DNA of 64,000 bases from Hippopus hippopus (GCA_946811185.2 OX328109.1:37308129-37372128); one strand, 5' to 3'. Positions 23,101 through 33,793 are shown, counted from the stretch's first letter. Numbers and translations: made by a program. The notes: generated from the letters alone by a model not told the origin.

Positions 23101-26100
23101 GGCTGATCGGAAACGACACTTTACGCAAATGTCCGAATGCCCCTTTTCGCGTGTTGCAGGCCATATGATTAATGATTTGGTCATCTGTTGCTCAGCGGTT
23201 AAGGTGTTCCAGAAGTTTTACAAGGGCTGGTAGCAGGGGTGTCCTTTGGCAAAACTGAGGGAAGTACATGTACTGATAGAAACATGATAGAAACATGGTT
23301 AACTCTTCACCAATATAAAAATTTTGGACTCAACCAAATTGAAAGCATTTGGTGTTGACAAAGTAACTGTAGCTCAAAGCATGATTTCTGTCTTTGAAAG
23401 GGTAGAAAGAGTAGAGGGAAAAGGAGACCAGGATTTTCTCTTTAAATTTGGGATTGTGTAGTTAGGGTTAAGTGAGCTACTGTTGAAAATGGCTTAAAGC
23501 ACTTTTCAAACAGACAAACATTTGCCTTTGTTTTCAGGGTATAAGTGCCTTTTTAGTGCCAAAACCAACAGAAGGTCTATCCCTGGGTAAACTAGAAGAC
23601 AAATTGGGTATTAGAGCTTCGTCTACTTGTCAGTTAATTTTTGAAGACTGTAGAATACCAAAGGAAAACTTGCTAGGGGAACCTGGGTATGGGTTTAAAA
23701 TTGCCATGGTAAGGCTTACTTTTACTAAAGAGCTATGAAAAGAGGGTTTAATGCATCTCAGTGATGCATTATATCAACAAGTCATCACGTTATTTTAGAT
23801 CCATAAAATCCATTTTGTCTAACAATCAACAAAATTAAGTGATAGAATGGTCCTTTGACTTGCAGAAAATTTACCAAAAGCAAATGCACAGTCTGACCTG
23901 GGTCAATAGATTTTGCAGATGCATCAAACCCCCTTTTCAAGGACCATGGCTCATATTTATTTGGTTGACCGTTCTATTACAACTTGTGCTGTTTGTTATC
24001 CAAGTTTGTATCTGTTCTTAAAGCTTTGAAGTTTGTTCGTTTAACTCTTTACCAAACGACAAAATTTTAGACTGGTACAAATTGAAAGCATTTGCAGACG
24101 ACAAAATTAACGTGACTAAAAAATTGAAATTTGTTCTGGGAGGGTAGAAAACATTGTGGGAAAAGGAGAAAATGATGGTTACCAGCATTTTCTCCTTTTT
24201 TCACAATGTTTATAAAAGGCTTCTTTTTAAGGGCCGTGAAAACCAGGGATTGTTTGGGAAAGGGTTAAACAGTAACTATTATATAGGAGCGTAAGCGAAT
24301 TTCGCTAGTAATCGAATTTCGCCAACTATGTTCTCGGGCAATATTTTCATATCTGTCACATCATCCATTCACGGAAATGATTGGTATTTTAGCAGCAAAG
24401 GTGTTTTGAACTATCATTTGAATCTAATGACAGAAAAATACCTATCAATAGGAAAAAAGTTCATAAGCAGCCTCTCACATGCTTTTCCTCGCCATTTTAT
24501 CATCACTTTTCAGGTGTCTCCTATATATGCATATTTCAACACTGTCATCCTGAGTTTGATTGTAATATTTCAGTGCCACAGCAGAAATAATTACACGAAA
24601 AATCACATAACTGTCGATTTTGTTTCTGAGAGCTGCGCTTTATTTTATGTCCTTCAGGTTTTTTTTCGTAGGAAGTAAATGAGGCAATGAATATTGCTGA
24701 AATGATGCTGTGAAGTTTTTATATCAATTTATCCTCTCTGGGGCCTCTAATTTTTGGAAAACCAGAGTTGTCGAAATTGGCTTACTCTCTTTATAGATGG
24801 CGACTTTGTACTGTCTCACTTCTGACGATGTTTTGACAGATAAATTTAGATGTTTAAGTGGTAAAAATTATTTTTACAAAAGTATTTGAATACAAGTACA
24901 TAGATATTTAACCATAAAGAAAATTACTATTGTTTTGTGCAATCCGCAAGAGCAGTTTCCCGTGCGTTGGTGAAATTCGATTACACCAGTAAATATCTGA
25001 CACAACAGATTCTAGTACATAATGCATAAAATGGTACATGCCAACCTATGAAATCCCACTTATCTTTATTAGGTATATATCTATCTTAATTAATAATTAG
25101 GTAAATATCATTTCACTGCAACTTTTCATGTCTTGTGGGTTTACTGACCTATTAAAGCTGTTTGTGATCCATAAAACAAAATTCAGTAATAAACTCTTTT
25201 ACCACTTGAGAAAAAATATGGACTTGTCCAAATTGAAAGCATTTGCAGACTATGATTTAAATGTGATTTCAATAATGGAATTTGTCCTTGAAATGGTTGA
25301 AAACATTTTGAGGAAAAGAGAAAATGCTGGTTACCACAATTTTCACCTATTCTCACAATGTTTTCAAAATGGTTATTCCTGAAGGTTGTAAAAAACTCCG
25401 GATTATGTGGTAATGGATGAATTGAAATTCTTTGTGTAAGAAGGGGTAGATGACTTGGTGAATTTACTTTTTAAGAAAAAAAATCCTACAAACCGACAGA
25501 AAAAAGTTAGGTCTTTGACGAATATAACTGTTCCATGCAGCCTGACAGCTGAACAAGTTAGGATTTTTTACCCTTTGTATGAAGCATGTCTTTAACCTTG
25601 GCTACACTGGACAGGTTGCATTGACTCAAGCACCGAGAGTGATAGACTCATGTAGAATTTGTTTAACAAGCAATGGAAAAAAGATAGGTTTAACTTTTTA
25701 TCACACTGAAAAATTCAAGACTGGTCCAAATTGAAAGCATTATTATGCAGACTAGAAATTGAATGTTACTCAAATGAAAGTTTTTGTTTGTTAGTGGGTG
25801 TAAGCATAGTGGAAAAAGGAGAAAGTGCTGGTTATCAGCATTTTCTCCCTTTTCCACAATGTTTTCAAAATCCTTTCAATGAGGGTCTTTAAAACTCGAA
25901 TAGAGTGGTTAACCCTTTTGGCGCCAAAGGCGAAAACCCAGTTTTTGAGGACAGCATAGATCAAGATCAGACTGCATAGAACGTGCAGTCTGATCCTGGA
26001 TCTATACCCTCTGCTTATTCACTCAAGTCTATAAAATGAAAATCTTTCAGGGTTTCAGTGGACTGTACTTTTAGCTGCTGAAAATGGTCAAGTTTATATA

Positions 26101-29100
26101 CACTGTAGTTGGCGCTGAAAGAGTTTGAGTTTTAAGAAGCTGTTATGTCATTTATGGATTGCATTGTATGTATCTGTCTGTCTGATAGACTGCTTTTAAG
26201 TAGAACTGACTGTTTTTGGCAGTTATCAGTTAAAATTCTAATTTCTGACTTTACTTTTCAGACAACACTTGATGCTGGTCGAATAGGAGTAGCTGGCCAA
26301 GCTTTAGGAATTGCTCAAGTAAGTATAAATGAATAAAAGAGACCAAAATCTAAGTACTCTTTAAAAAATTATTTCAGTCCCTACTAGTTTCGGTCACTGT
26401 AAAACTTTGTCAAGGGATACATTATTGATAATGAAGTCAGTACAAGTATCAAGTAAATATACCGGTAGACAGACATATATTTTAAAGTCACATGCCTTGT
26501 CAGGCCAGTGTTCAAAGGTGCTACACTGTTTACATTGTGGTACTTAAGTGAACATATTTCCCAAGCCCTCCAAACTTTAGCCCTAAGCAGCTTTAACCCT
26601 TTATCAAATGACAGAATCCAGCAGTGTTTTAAACAGCCTTCCTCTTGAGGGTCATTTAAACTCTGGATTGTTTGTCAGAGGGTTAAAGCAACATTACTTA
26701 CTGTACAGTATACTGTTTAGAATGTGCTGTCACATCAAGGATATTTATTCACTTTATTTATCTTGTGCAAGGTGGTCTTATCAATTTTCACATTTTGCCA
26801 TGTAAACCTTATTCAAAGACCATTTACAACATACTTTTTTATGAAAGGTGTGTTATCAGACCAGGCTCAGTTCTTATAAATCTTTTAGCTCAGTTGAGCA
26901 CGAAATTTCAAAGTAATGAAAATATACCTTGATACAACTAATGGAGTAACTTCTTAACAGTTGGAGCAATTCCTTTCGTCCTCTCCTTACATCAATTTCT
27001 GTTTTTTTTTTTAGCTCACTTGAGCACAAAGTGCTCAAGGTGAGCTTTTGTGATCGTGCTGTGTCCGGCCTCCGTCGTGCGTTGTCCATCGTCAATTTTT
27101 ACCTTGTGTACGCTCTAGGGGCCACATTTTCACTCATGAAACTTGGTCAGGATGTATGTCTTGATGATTTCTCGGACGAGTTCTAAAATGGGCCATGTCG
27201 GGTCAAAAACTAGGTCAAATCATTAAAAAACCTTGTGTACACTGTAGAGGCCAAATTTTTAGTCCGATACCCATGAAACTTGGTCAGAATGGTTATCAAG
27301 TTGATATCTCTGACGAGTTCAAAAATGGGTCATGTCAGGTCAAAAACTAGGTCACTAAGTCAAAGTCACTGGATCAAATCTTAGAAAAACCTTGTGTACA
27401 CTCTAGAGGCCAGATTTTCAGTCCAATACTCTTGAAAATTGGTCAGAATCTTTGTCTTGATGATATCTCAGATGAGTTTGAAAATGGGTCCTGTCGGGTC
27501 AAAAAAGGTCACTTGGTCAGATCTTAGAAAAACCTTGTGTATGCTCAAGAGGCCACATTTTCAGTCCAATACTCTTGAAAATTAGTGAGAATCTTTGTCT
27601 TGATGATATCTTGGATGAGGTCGAAAATGGGTCATGTCAGGTCAAAAACTAGGTCACTTGGACCAATCTTTAAAAAAACTTGTGTATGCTCTAGAGGCCA
27701 CATTTTCAGTCCAATACTGTTGAAAATTGGTCAGAATGTTTTTTTTTTTGATAACATCTTAGATGAGTTTGAAAATGGGTCCAGTCGGGTCAATAACTAG
27801 GTCATTTGGTCAAATCTTTGAAAAACCTTGTGTACGCTTTTGAGACCACATTTTCAGTCCAATTCTCAAGAAACTTGGTCAGAATATTTGTCTTGTTGAC
27901 ATGTTCAATGAGTTTGAAAATAATTCAGGTTGCATGAAATTCTAGGTTACTAGGTCAAATCTTAGAAAAATCTTGTGTACAATCTGGAGGCCACAATTTA
28001 AGTTCAATACTCATGAAACTTGATCAAGATGTTCATCTTGTATACATCTTGGATGAGTCTAGAAAAAGCTTGTGTAGAAGCTACAGGCCAAATTTTCAGT
28101 CCAATAATTATGAAAGCTTGTTAGAATGATGTCATAATATCTCGAAGGAGATTTAAAATGGATCATGTTTGGTCAAAAGCTCAGGTGAGTGGCTTTAGGG
28201 CCATCATTGACCCTCTTGTTTCAATTTTCTTCATTGTCTGAAGTGTTAATGAAACTTTTACAGTTGAGCAGAAACTCAGCTGATTTTGAACTCAAGTTTT
28301 ATAAACATAGCCCCAGGTTGTGCAGAATACCTTATGTAGGATCTACACGTTTACTTTTTGCCAATTGGTTGTGGTCTTTAAGTGCAAGGGCATCAAAGGC
28401 AGTATAATTTCTTATTATAAATTTGAGACTGACCATATGATTGTTTGCAACAGAATATCTTGGCCAGTCACATGGCTTGTCTTGAAATTAAAAACCAAAG
28501 AAATCATCATGGAGATTGATGAACAAAAAATTGTAGAACTTGTTTCAGGATCGATGTGAAGATATATAAAAATTTACAAATGGTCTCTTAGTTGGTACAT
28601 TGCTTGTAGAGAAAAAAAAATGATAAATTGATTCATAAAACAATCTGGAGTTTTAATGACCCTGTGGGAGAAAGCTTTTGAACTTATGCTTATTTCTACC
28701 AAATTCTATAAATACCATGATGATTAGTCATACTATAGTGACCCTTACTGAATTTTATCTTTTAGGCTGCAATGGAATGTGCCATTGACTATTCTCAGAC
28801 AAGAAAAGCGTTTGAACAGCCAATCTCTAAATTTCAATCAACACAGGTAAATTGTTTAGTTCTTGTACAAGGTATATTGAGTCTATTAACCACTGTGGCA
28901 GTGAATATTTAGGCAAAAAGCAAAGCTGTCTCTGTCTATGCTCAACTAAAAAGTAATAGGCCATGCTCTGTGAAAAGATGGTTTAATACATCTGCTGGAT
29001 GGGTGACCAGGCCATTGCACATCACATTTGGTGGCAGAGGTGGGATTATGACAACTGCTGGACTGGAGTTGCCTTACCCATGTAAATTCTTCTGGGTTAT

Positions 29101-32100
29101 TTGTATATAAGTCTTGGGGTCGAGACTTCTTGAAGGGGAGAGTAATGTCACGGAAAGAGGATAGATACATTTATAAGCACTTAAAACCTGCCTTGCTGAT
29201 GAACTACATGTAGCTTTTTCAGCGATCTGGTTTGATGTATTTCTCTCTCAGATAATTAAGCATGTATCAAGTTAGTGCCTGGATGGGTGACCAGGCTGTT
29301 GCGCGTTACAGTACTTATCATGTCTTTCATTTTTAGTACATTGTTACTGAAATCTGTAGCTTCTTCTAGATGAGCAATTTCACATTCTGTTATGATGTTT
29401 TCAAAACCTTGTGAGTTCAATGCAGTCCCATTGTATGCTTGAGTACCTGTACATCGTATTTCTCCTTCACTATAAACATGTACCTTTTCTCGTATACCGC
29501 AGTTAAAACTTGCAGACATGGAGGTTGGTTTAGAAAGTGCCAGACTTCTCACCTGGAAAGCAGCCATGTTAAAGGATGCAGGACTTCCCTTTACAAAGGT
29601 AACGTTGTGGTTTATTTGCCAGAGTAAAATAAACTCTTTTTACACCATATATATAAACTTGATCTTCCAACGGTTGAAATATATAACCCAATAAATCATA
29701 GAAATTTTTTTCATCTTTTAGGCTTAACTGAACAAATGGACAGCATAGATCAAAAATCAGACTCCACATTCTGTGTAGTCTGATCAAACATCAGAATATA
29801 CATTCTGTGCAGTCTGATCTTGATCTATATTGTCCACAAAAGCCTCTGGTTTTGCCTATGACGCTGAAAGGTTTAACCCTTTACCACACAATGACGACTT
29901 TTGACACCCCTGATAGAGAAGGCTTTTGAAAACATTGTGGGAAAAGGAGAAAATGCTGGTATTTTCTTCTTTTCCCACAATGTTTTCTACCCTATCAAAG
30001 AAAAATCATTTCATATGATCCACATTGAAACTGTCCTCTGCAAATGCTTTCAATTCGGACAGGTCTAAAATTGGTCGTGTGGTAAAGGGTTAATATTTAG
30101 CCTGAACACTGCTGAAGATAAAGATCAGCATGTACAGATCAACTCCTTTTAATGTTTTGTAAGAAACTGGCTAAAACAGCCTTGAAATTGTTAACATAAT
30201 CAGAAAGTGTAGATGCAGGAACTAACTCCACCTCCTATTCAGTCAGTTGTTGAACTACGTGGTCCACAGAGTCACCTGATGTTTTGCCCAGCATGTCATC
30301 TGATAAGGCATTAATTTACAGGTAAAAGAACTAATAGCTGATGTTGCAAATATTCTGTTTGGTTCTTACTTCCTTTGAAGCAGGGATATTTAAGTCGGCC
30401 GGAACAGCTGAAGTGGTAGTGCATAAGACTTGTAAGCGACAAATCTTGGGGGACACTTGAGTGTTGGTTTGATTTCCACAGCTGGGCAACCCCCCCATAA
30501 ATTACTTCATGTAATAGTCTTTTGGACAAGATTTTAAATCTAGGTTGGTTGTCACAGTGCTATATACCGAAAGAATAAAGAATCGGGCAAGTGTAACTTA
30601 AGATCAGTTTCGTCCCTATCTTGCTCTATACCCAGCAACTTAAGTATAGCCTTTTGGGGCATAGCTCATAAGGCAACTGATGGCATCAAAGAAATGCAAA
30701 TTAATCAAGGATGTGGAACTCCTATGCTTGTCTTGTCCTAAATTGTCCTTTAGCAAGTACATGTACATTTTTCAGATTGGACTTGTCTGGTTTACATTTG
30801 ATAGAAACTACTGTAAAATGATTAGTTCAATCAAACAGTTACTGTACTATGTAAAATGATTAGTTCAATCAAACAGTTACTGTCTAGTTGTGTAAGTGAA
30901 GGATGTATGAAATAGAATATAGATAAAATTTCACTGTACAACCTTGTGCATATAGATAGATGTCTGGCTTGACCAAGTGCAAAAAATTGAAAGATCCCCA
31001 TTCTTAGTATGAAGTGTATATATATATTTTTTTTTACCAGGAGGCAGCAATGTGTAAGCTGGCAGCCTCAGAAGTGGCCACCCAGGTTGCCCATCAGGTA
31101 AGAAGATTTAACTCATGCCATGCAAAAAGGGGCTTTAACACATCTGCAAAAAGTATTGACCCATGTGACCTTGTGCAGTCCGCAAAGGCTGACATGGGAC
31201 AAAACATTTTTTTTTTTTACTTTCTGCACATCCAAGGACCAGTCTACCTCATGATTGAGTCAGTTGTTTGGGAAAATGTATTTTATGGATCCATAATTAT
31301 AATGTCTTACTTGGTGTAATGTATTACTGAGAGGTACTAAACCCACTTTTGCAAGCTCATACTTATCTGCCTTTTGTTCTCAGGGTCCTTTCTGCTAAAC
31401 CATGTTTTCTAAAGTTTGCCAGTCATATCATGTCGGCCATTACACCTATTCATGTGTTCTATCCATGGGTACTACAGAGTGAGTTACTGAATCATATTGC
31501 AAGGACTTTTATCAATCTTTGTAAGGAATTTTATCATGGCCAGGACTCAGTTACAACCGTTGCATTACTAGCCCTGCAGAATGCAGGCTTGGCTGGCAGG
31601 ATGGTTTTGGCTTTGGATTCATTTCTGATTGTACAAGGTTTGATTCTTGATACAGCTGGTCATGTGAAAAACAAATCTTTGGAATAGCATATTTCTCATA
31701 GACTTACTCAGGATGTTGGAATAAATGTACTAGTAGTTGTTCATATCAGAAATACAAATGGAAATATCCAATGCTCATGGTCAAGATCTTTTTTTTTTTC
31801 CCATCTGCATTGGTCTTCATCGCCTTTAGACATGAGTGTAGTCACTTTATAAGGTTCATGCCACTGAATTACTTTATTGACCATAGGAAGCGGTAGAGAT
31901 TTATTCATTTCAATAGCATGTTATCCCAGTAATCTAAAATCAAATACTATCTGTCACGGACATCTGCAAAAGTGTAGTAGGGGTTCAGATTGCTTACTTG
32001 AGCAACCATAACTGCTGCAGCTCTTTTTTTTTTTTTCAAACAACTTCATTAGACGCCAAAATTTTGAACTCATTGGAATTGGAAGGGTTTCCAGGAGTCA

Positions 32101-33793
32101 AATCAAATGTTGCTCAAACGAGAGACTTTGTCGTTGAAAAAATAAGATGAAAACATCTAGTTACCAGCATTTTCTCCTTTTCCCACAATGTTTTCAAATG
32201 CTACCTTTTTCAGGGTGGTTAGAAGTATGAATTGTGAGGTAAAGCTAGGTTGGCGTCACCGATCGCCAAAATCGCCATTGGCGATTAAATTTTACTGCTG
32301 GTGACTACAATCACCAAAAGAACTGATATTGGCGATTGTTAAAAATGTGATGAGATAAAATTGCCGACCGTGAACTTCTGATCAGTTTTGTATATTGAAC
32401 ACCTCCTAAACTGTGAAATCGGCGCGCGTCAACTTGATTAGCCTATCATATATACCGGGTATCCTAAGCTGATAACCCTTGTATCTCCCTTAACTATCCG
32501 ATAGACGAAGATCCGATTTCCCATTGCCAGTTATCGGGTAGCTCGTTCTATAAATAGATTACATGAACAATCGCAACTTTTTGGACGCAATAGGGCTGAA
32601 CGAATTAATGGAGTCGTTTGTCAAGTAAATTTGACAACATCGATCATAAATGTTTTTTTTCTGAAATACTTGACCTTTTAACCTTTATGTGACTTTATTA
32701 GATTCTTTTCCAGAGAAACTTTTTTTTTTTTCATAAAAAGTAATGGATGCTAGATCCATATTTCGCCAAATGAGAAATATTGTCGCAAGATATTTTTTGG
32801 AGATCGGCAGTTTCAAGAAAGGCTAAGTGTGGAACGATATTTCTTGAATCATTTGAAAGACAGAACAGATACTGTCAGTACATGTGTTTTGCGATGAATT
32901 TTAAAAATTGGATCATACATATCTCTTGTAATGCATGAAATTAATGGTTGGTCTGAAGAAAATCAAATAGCTGTTTAACAGACGGCATATATGTGGACTC
33001 GTCCAGATTGAAAGAATTTGCAGACGACAATTAAATGTAGCTCATGAGGTGTTTGAATTATGCATTTGCTATGGTAGAAAACATTGTGGGAAAAGGAGAA
33101 AATGCTATTTACCACCATTTTCACCTTTTCCTAGCATTTGCAATAGCCTTCTTTCTCAAGGTCGTTCAAATTGGGGATTAAGTGGTGAAGGGTTAGGCCT
33201 GATTCAAATATATACACATAGATCTATTGTTGAATTTATGAAACTTTTAATCATTCAACAGCCTACAAGCATGGGAATTTGTGGCCGACTTTTGACGTTT
33301 CAATACTAGATGTATATAATTGTAGTCTACCATCAGAAATATTTAAAAGAACTCAAAGATTTTTAGATCTACAAATTATATCAGTGATGCAAAGCTGTAG
33401 ATCTAGCTTTAGATTAATCATACATGAATTAATGTTATGAAATACTATACTAAGAAAATGACACTATCAAAGACTGAGTCAAAGTGATTAGGTACATTGA
33501 CTGAACCCGGGTTTTGACCAACAAAAATTTTGGCTACTAAAAATTTTTGGCTGGCGCCAACCTAGGTAAAGGGTTAAGAAAAATATATATTTTCTCATTT
33601 GTTATGCATCTTGACCTTACCAAGGTGATCAATATTTCAGTCCATCCAAGTTCTAGGGGGTATGGGATATGTGACAGACATGCCAGCAGAGAGACATTAT
33701 CGTGATGCAAGAATAACAGAAATCTATGAGGGTACAAGTGAGATACAGAGACTTGTGATAGCTGGTCAGTTGTTGAAAGAATATGCAGCCTGA
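14066..33793 (+). CDS. ACADS: Short-chain specific acyl-CoA dehydrogenase, mitochondrial (complete, 12 exons)
   Basis: FAD enzyme of the mitochondrial matrix that oxidises butyryl-CoA-length acyl-CoAs to trans-2-enoyl-CoA in beta-oxidation, passing electrons to ETF. Exons: 14066-14108, 17559-17713, 18787-18936, 19902-20013, 21575-21690, 22701-22736, 23538-23708, 26262-26318, 28766-28846, 29503-29598, 31041-31097, 33641-33793. They sum to 1227 nt, 408 residues plus stop, close to 412 in human. The N-terminus [14 protein letters not shown] is basic, like a transit peptide. Visible signatures: [34 protein letters not shown] (flavin site), [32 protein letters not shown], and [16 protein letters not shown] carrying the catalytic base E388. 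Exon 1 is the least certain; its donor at 14109 was chosen because only that phase joins the best exon 2 acceptor. Divergent from S6K, convergent with TIMM22. Confidence 0.96.
14620..15600. mobile_element. hAT-like non-autonomous transposon
   Basis: A 981-bp unit with inverted ends CAGTGTTTCACCCAGG and CCTAGATGAAACACTG, followed inward at both ends by G-rich runs of the GTGGGGG type. CAGTG...CACTG ends resemble hAT elements. No 8-bp target duplication is visible, so the class is inferred. It holds one 95-codon frame with no recognisable domain. ACADS intron 1. Confidence 0.65.
16195..16421 (+). mobile_element. TTAA-A element copy
   Basis: AACTCTTAACGAAACGACAA to TGTGTGGTAAAGAGCTAA. ACADS intron 1. 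Confidence 0.85.
16663..16892 (+). mobile_element. TTAA-A element, full copy
   Basis: TTAACCCTTTACCAAATGAC to TGTGTGGTAAAGGGTTAA with an intact palindrome. Confidence 0.9.
16961..17222 (-). mobile_element. tRNA-derived SINE, family 1
   Basis: Minus-strand head CTAGCTCAGTGATTAACATA and body matching the 8061 copy. ACADS intron 1. Confidence 0.85.
17308..17436 (+). mobile_element. TTAA-A element, truncated
   Basis: Right half with GATAGAAAACATTGTGGGAA and a shortened hairpin. Ends TTTGGTAAAGATC. Confidence 0.7.
17559..17713 (+). CDS. ACADS: ACADS exon 2
   Basis: Encodes [20 protein letters not shown] and [20 protein letters not shown], the start of the helical N-terminal acyl-CoA dehydrogenase domain. 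Acceptor AATATAG, donor GTAATG. Confidence 0.9.
17732..17930 (-). mobile_element. TTAA-A element copy, hairpin reduced
   Basis: GAGTTTTAAGGACC and GACTTTTGAAAACATTG at left, GCAAATGCTTTCAATTTGGA at right. Starts about 19 bp after the exon 2 junction. Confidence 0.72.
17931..18134 (+). mobile_element. TTAA-A element copy
   Basis: Abuts the previous copy in opposite orientation, giving a back-to-back pair. Palindrome AAATGCTGGTTACCAGCATT. Confidence 0.75.
18787..18936 (+). CDS. ACADS: ACADS exon 3
   Basis: Encodes 50 residues including [20 protein letters not shown] and [20 protein letters not shown]. Phase 0 at both ends. Confidence 0.95.
19023..19195 (+). mobile_element. Family G short hairpin element
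   Basis: GGCCAGTGTAGGTCAAGAGC with inverted partner TCTGATCTTTGATCTAC, then TTATTTCTTGTCTGAAGATG as in the 9338 copy. Confidence 0.5.
19423..19672 (-). mobile_element. TTAA-A element, diverged
   Basis: CTTTTACCACAAAATCACAT at left; a small insertion separates GGACTT from the hairpin. ACADS intron 3. Confidence 0.68.
19673..19866 (+). mobile_element. TTAA-A element, diverged
   Basis: AAATGACAAACTTTTAGACT to GCTTGCTTAAAGAG. Its end lies about 35 bp before the exon 4 acceptor. Confidence 0.68.
19902..20013 (+). CDS. ACADS: ACADS exon 4
   Basis: Encodes [20 protein letters not shown] and [13 protein letters not shown], the start of the flavin-contacting signature. Its acceptor lies only about 35 bp after the end of a TTAA-A element copy. 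Confidence 0.95.
20480..21459. mobile_element. Tigger/pogo-like non-autonomous transposon
   Basis: 980 bp between TA dinucleotides at 20478-20479 and 21460-21461. Ends CAGTCAAGCTTTGGTGGCTC and, inverted, CAGTCAAACTACGGAAGCTC, continuing with TCGAA-rich sequence. This is the CAGTC...TA pattern of pogo/Tigger MITEs. The interior holds a second inverted repeat around CGGCCGAAA near 21134-21270. ACADS intron 4. Confidence 0.8.
21575..21690 (+). CDS. ACADS: ACADS exon 5
   Basis: Encodes [20 protein letters not shown] and [18 protein letters not shown], the middle beta-domain that covers the FAD. Confidence 0.95.
22388..22620 (+). mobile_element. Family D inverted-repeat element
   Basis: Ends GAGCCATGCTCTGTGAAAAG and CTTTTCACAGAACATGGCTC; interior GGTTTAATGCA / TGCATTAAACC and TCCTTGGACATGCAGAAAAT. 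About 230-265 bp when complete. Other copies at 1384, 3778, 23733, 31111, 36592, 48087, 50822 and 58479. Confidence 0.82.
22701..22736 (+). CDS. ACADS: ACADS exon 6 (36 nt)
   Basis: Encodes [12 protein letters not shown] between a long poly-T acceptor tract and donor GTATGT. It matches VFASTDR-type sequence of relatives and keeps phase 0. Confidence 0.92.
22925..23162. mobile_element. Family E GC-rich palindromic element
   Basis: Starts GGGGCATTCGGACATTTG and ends CGTGTTGCAGGCC; contains several hairpins of the GCCTGCGCAGACTGCGCAGG type. Left terminus truncated relative to the full copy at 56995. ACADS intron 6. Confidence 0.82.
23299..23471 (+). mobile_element. TTAA-A element, internal deletions
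   Basis: TTAACTCTTCACCAATATAA to GATTGTGTAGTTAGGGTTAA. Hairpin mostly lost. Ends 66 bp before exon 7. Confidence 0.72.
23538..23708 (+). CDS. ACADS: ACADS exon 7
   Basis: Encodes [40 protein letters not shown] and [17 protein letters not shown]. This is the end of the beta-domain and the entry to the C-terminal helices. Confidence 0.96.
23733..23955 (+). mobile_element. Family D element
   Basis: GAAAAGAGGGTTTAATGCAT to CCCCCTTTTCAAGGACCATG. Starts about 25 bp after exon 7. Confidence 0.78.
24041..24268 (+). mobile_element. TTAA-A element, full copy
   Basis: TTAACTCTTTACCAAACGAC to GTTTGGGAAAGGGTTAA. ACADS intron 7. Confidence 0.88.
24303..24988. repeat. Possible inverted-end element
   Basis: GTAATCGAATTTCGCCAAC at 24307 recurs inverted as GTTGGTGAAATTCGATTAC near 24968. 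The enclosed 650 bp shows no family similarity. Confidence 0.35.
25191..25421 (+). mobile_element. TTAA-A element copy
   Basis: AACTCTTTTACCACTTGAGA to TTATGTGGTAATGGATGAA. One hairpin arm weakened. Confidence 0.78.
25690..25908 (+). mobile_element. TTAA-A element copy
   Basis: AACTTTTTATCACACTGAAA to CTCGAATAGAGTGGTTAA. The right TTAA (25909-25912) is shared with the family C copy that follows. Confidence 0.8.
25913..26125 (+). mobile_element. TTAA-C element
   Basis: Starts CCCTTTTGGCGCCAAAGGCG, ends GTTGGCGCTGAAAGAGTTT; centre hairpin GATCAAGATCAGACTGCA with TGCAGTCTGATCCTGGATC. Second copy at 55016, fragment at 29735. Confidence 0.72.
26262..26318 (+). CDS. ACADS: ACADS exon 8
   Basis: Encodes [19 protein letters not shown], the highly conserved DxGRIGxAxQALGIAQ helix. 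Confidence 0.95.
26593..26685 (+). mobile_element. TTAA-A internal-deletion derivative (93 bp)
   Basis: TTAACCCTTTATCAAATGAC to TTGTTTGTCAGAGGGTTAA with almost the whole interior, including the palindrome, removed. Confidence 0.75.
27005..28215 (+). repeat. Tandem array of about eight 130-150 bp units
   Basis: Opens TTAGCTCACTTGAGCACAAA and closes near GGCTTTAGGGCCATCATTGA followed by CCTCTTGTTT. Units share CCTTGTGTACGCTCTAGAGG, CACATTTTCAGTCCAATACT and AAAATGGGTCATGTCGGGTC. A related array in the opposite direction is at 55268-55965. Non-coding. ACADS intron 8. Confidence 0.9.
28766..28846 (+). CDS. ACADS: ACADS exon 9
   Basis: Encodes [20 protein letters not shown] followed by SKFQSTQ. 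Phase 0 at both ends. Confidence 0.95.
29503..29598 (+). CDS. ACADS: ACADS exon 10
   Basis: Encodes [20 protein letters not shown] then [12 protein letters not shown], the conserved LADM helix. Confidence 0.95.
29735..29872 (+). mobile_element. TTAA-C element, partial
   Basis: ACAGCATAGATC, two TGCAGTCTGATC-type hairpin halves, and ATGACGCTGAAAGG at the right. The terminal TTAA is shared with the TTAA-A copy at 29877. Confidence 0.6.
29877..30089 (-). mobile_element. TTAA-A element, full-length with small central deletion
   Basis: TTAA at 29873-29876 and 30090-30093, ends CCCTTTACCACACAA and GTGTGGTAAAGGG. The palindrome centre has lost about 8 bp. Its left TTAA is shared with a family C fragment. 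Confidence 0.9.
30395..30500 (+). mobile_element. Possible tRNA-like SINE head
   Basis: GAAGTGGTAGTGCATAAGAC followed by GGTTTGATTTCC resembles A and B boxes. No body match. Low support. Confidence 0.3.
30811..30886. repeat. Two-copy tandem duplication
   Basis: A unit of about 36 bp containing GTAAAATGATTAGTTCAATC and AAACAGTTACTGT is present twice in direct succession. Confidence 0.85.
31041..31097 (+). CDS. ACADS: ACADS exon 11
   Basis: Encodes [20 protein letters not shown] family D element starts about 14 bp past its donor junction. Confidence 0.95.
31111..31362 (-). mobile_element. Family D element
   Basis: CATGCCATGCAAAAAGGGGC to CCCACTTTTGCAAGCTCAT; hairpin GTGCAGTCCGCAAAGGC. Only about 14 bp after exon 11. 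Confidence 0.75.
32245..33565. mobile_element. 1.32-kb transposon with CTAGGTTGGCG inverted ends
   Basis: Perfect 11-bp inverted ends CTAGGTTGGCG / CGCCAACCTAG. The host sequence GTAAAG is present on both sides (32239-32244, 33566-33571), and up to 8 bp is duplicated with one mismatch if the ends are read as TAGG. That would suit hAT elements; the class is not settled. It carries a TTAA-A copy inside. Confidence 0.82.
32978..33198 (+). mobile_element. TTAA-A element nested inside the 1.32-kb transposon
   Basis: Left arm GTCCAGATTGAAAGAATTTG; hairpin GTGGGAAAAGGAGAAAATGC with a decayed partner. Right end GGTGAAGGGTTAG. Confidence 0.78.
33641..33793 (+). CDS. ACADS: ACADS exon 12 with stop codon
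   Basis: Encodes [40 protein letters not shown] and [10 protein letters not shown], then TGA. Contains the catalytic glutamate of IYEGT (E388). Confidence 0.96.
   Translation, partial: SIQVLGGMGYVTDMPAERHYRDARITEIYEGTSEIQRLVIAGQLLKEYAA

Larger units (their letters stand above)
32037..33577 (+). mobile_element. TTAA-A element split by a 1.3-kb insertion
   Basis: Left part 32037-32244 ends ATTGTGAGGTAAAG; the last bases GTAAAGGGTTAAG resume at 33566. ACADS intron 11, just upstream of exon 12. Confidence 0.8.

Noticed and set aside
31349..31687. 112-codon plus-strand frame in ACADS intron 11
   Set aside because: No family similarity recognised, partly in a family D element, and not compatible with the ACADS frame on either side.
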